Shown here piece by piece: positions 16,931-17,608 of a stretch of DNA of 17,608 bases. Source of the DNA: JAHEJX01 sp041605955 (GTDB lineage Bacteria > Actinomycetota > Acidimicrobiia > Spongiisociales > UBA5794). Under the pieces are notes generated by a model. It had not been told where the DNA came from. It saw only the letters and a program-made list of their open reading frames with translations, and did not search any database. How positions within the stretch are numbered: the stretch's first letter is position 1; every line of letters begins with the position of its first letter. Location: assembly GCA_041605955.1 (NCBI GenBank), contig JBFIXI010000078.1, forward strand, positions 1 through 17,608, written 5' to 3'. A program made the translations under genes and the position numbers.

Positions 16931-17282
16931 GGGGGTGAAACGGTATCGACCATGAGAATTGAGGTAGCGGAAGCGAGCCGAGGTACCCCGGAGTCCTCGT
17001 AAAAAGCCGGGAACCAACACAAGTGCCAACCATGAGGTAGCACTGGCCGCTTAATGAGCGGCCTGTCCGTCCGGAGGGTTCCTGCCTCGCCGGAGACGGG
17101 CAACGCAATGCAGGATGCACCTAGCCGGGTCGTTGGAGACCGCTAGCCAAGATTCTCTCCGACTAGGGCCGCGGGAATTGTGCCGGCAGCATCCCAAGGC
17201 CCGAAACCTCGCTGCCGGCTGCGCTCGGAGATGCCGCTGACCGAAATCTTGTGGGACGGGGGTTCGACTCCCCCCACCTCCA
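16931..17282 (+). ncRNA. ssrA: Transfer-messenger RNA (tmRNA)
   Basis: tmRNA rescues stalled ribosomes: it acts as alanyl-tRNA, then as a short mRNA that adds a degradation tag. The tRNA-like ends are clear. The 5' GGGGGTG (16931-16937) pairs with CACCTCC (17275-17281), including the G3-U70 wobble pair that marks alanine identity, and the discriminator is A17282. The T-arm is GGGGG TTCGACT CCCCC (17258-17274). The 5' portion continues AAACGGTATCGAC, as in other tmRNAs. The molecule is in one piece, about 352 nt, not permuted, and CCA is not encoded. The tag frame ends in ALAA followed by TAA TGA. The partner gene smpB is 2.4 kb upstream on the same strand. Confidence 0.95.
17025..17054 (+). 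other. tmRNA tag-peptide reading frame (ANHEVALAA)
   Basis: GCC at 17025 through GCT, then TAA at 17052-17054, encode ANHEVALAA. The resume codon was chosen because the preceding ACCAACACAAGT lines up with the sequence before the GCC resume codon of actinobacterial tmRNAs as I remember them, and leaves A at -4. The terminal ALAA is the usual ClpXP-type degradation signal. A second stop (TGA) follows immediately. At nine residues the tag is one shorter than the E. coli tag. Confidence 0.75.
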
Positions 17283-17286
17283 CTTA

Positions 17287-17319
17287 ATGAGGGGGGCAAG
17301 CACAGCTTGCCCCCCTCAT
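17287..17319 (+). terminator. Strong terminator of ssrA
   Basis: ATGAGGGGGGCAAGC (17287-17301), loop ACA, GCTTGCCCCCCTCAT (17305-17319): fifteen perfect base pairs, extendable by CTT/AAG across one mismatch. The T-rich TGGTTGTTGTCTT follows. It begins 5 nt after the tmRNA 3' end. Confidence 0.85.
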
Positions 17320-17339
17320 CAAGTGGTTGTTGTCTTCCC

Positions 17340-17375
17340 GGGCCGACTTCGGCGGCTGCGCCGCCGAACAGACGC
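17340..17375. repeat. Palindromic repeat unit, copy 1
   Basis: A 36-bp unit: GGGCCGAC, then TTCGGCGGC / loop TGC / GCCGCCGAA, then CAGACGC. It matches copy 2 at 32 of 36 positions. Three of the four differences are the loop bases, so the nine-bp stem is fully conserved. Confidence 0.8.
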
Positions 17376-17389
17376 TGGTCGGCCCTCCT

Positions 17390-17421
17390 CCCACAGATGG
17401 GGGCCCCTGCCCCATCGTGGG
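17390..17421. repeat. Imperfect inverted repeat between the two units
   Basis: CCCAC, bulged A, GATGGGG (17390-17402), loop GCCCCTG, CCCCATC GTGGG (17410-17421): twelve base pairs with one bulge, lying between the two 36-bp palindromic units. Confidence 0.7.
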
Positions 17422-17435
17422 CCGTGTTCATGCGG

Positions 17436-17471
17436 GGGCCGACTTCGGCGGCATAGCCGCCGAACACACGC
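17436..17471. repeat. Palindromic repeat unit, copy 2
   Basis: GGGCCGAC, TTCGGCGGC / loop ATA / GCCGCCGAA, CACACGC. It starts 96 nt after copy 1 in the same orientation. Confidence 0.8.
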
Positions 17472-17494
17472 CCAGGCCGAAAGTCGCGTGGGTT

Positions 17495-17601
17495 CCCCTC
17501 CCTGAGGGGTGCCCGCGTCAGCAGGCGGGGAGGGTCTCCGCGCTGCGGTGACCTCCTCGACCGCAGCTCCGCTGCGACCACTCCTCCCTGCAAGGGAGGA
17601 G
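17495..17601. repeat. Cluster of further small hairpins
   Basis: Four more stems are packed here: CCCCTC/GAGGGG with loop CCT (17495-17509); CCCGC/GCGGG (17512-17529); CTGCGGT/ACCGCAG (17543-17566); and CTCCTCCCT/AGGGAGGAG with loop GCA (17581-17601), nine perfect pairs. No believable gene lies in 17283-17608; the open frames there are by-products of palindromic GC-rich sequence. Confidence 0.65.
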
Positions 17602-17608
17602 AACTACA

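Noticed and set aside
17340..17471. Repeats as a CRISPR array
   Set aside because: There are only two units, the repeats are full palindromes, the spacing region itself contains an inverted repeat, and no cas gene is nearby.
17051..17593. 180-residue minus-strand open frame over the ssrA 3' part
   Set aside because: It overlaps the tmRNA T-arm, terminator and palindromes, and its composition reflects those inverted repeats.

Overview
The window is a GC-rich bacterial chromosome segment. It most likely comes from an actinobacterium, plausibly a deep lineage such as Acidimicrobiia, but the lineage is inferred. The support is the gene order secA - prfB - ftsE - ftsX - M23 hydrolase - smpB, an ALAA-ending tmRNA tag, and several genes whose ATG lies 7-11 nt after a TANNNT box with no Shine-Dalgarno (SD) sequence, as in leaderless transcripts. 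Nearly everything up to 14.5 kb is on the plus strand and looks like housekeeping chromosome.

Left part (1-5470): the first ten codons of a divergent gene, then comF, then a tightly packed run of four genes. These are long-form hpf (ribosome hibernation), a NarL-type response regulator, a 653-aa HEAT-repeat protein and an HD-GYP c-di-GMP phosphodiesterase. Junctions are ATGA overlaps or 3 nt, so a stationary-phase ribosome factor appears co-translated with a signalling module. The HEAT and HD-GYP proteins seem to share the same N-terminal domain, which suggests they work together.

Middle (5539-14537): secA; a 630-nt stretch holding a decayed, frameshifted reading frame; an unrecognised two-helix membrane protein; prfB with an intact programmed +1 frameshift site; the overlapping cell-division set ftsE-ftsX-M23 peptidase (FtsEX activating a wall hydrolase); and smpB.

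Right part (14559-17608): a minus-strand pair, consisting of a nucleoside 2-deoxyribosyltransferase/deoxynucleoside kinase fusion followed by an EamA-type permease that probably starts with a rare CTG. Next comes ssrA (tmRNA) on the plus strand, encoding a short tag ANHEVALAA and ending in a strong 15-bp terminator. SmpB and tmRNA together form the trans-translation ribosome-rescue system, and with RF2 and HPF the window is rich in ribosome-state functions. The last 270 nt have no gene and are packed with small perfect inverted repeats, including a 36-bp palindromic unit present twice.

The items most worth a second look are the deoxyribosyltransferase-kinase fusion, the hpf/regulator/HEAT/HD-GYP operon, the leaderless start pattern, and the palindrome cluster beside ssrA.
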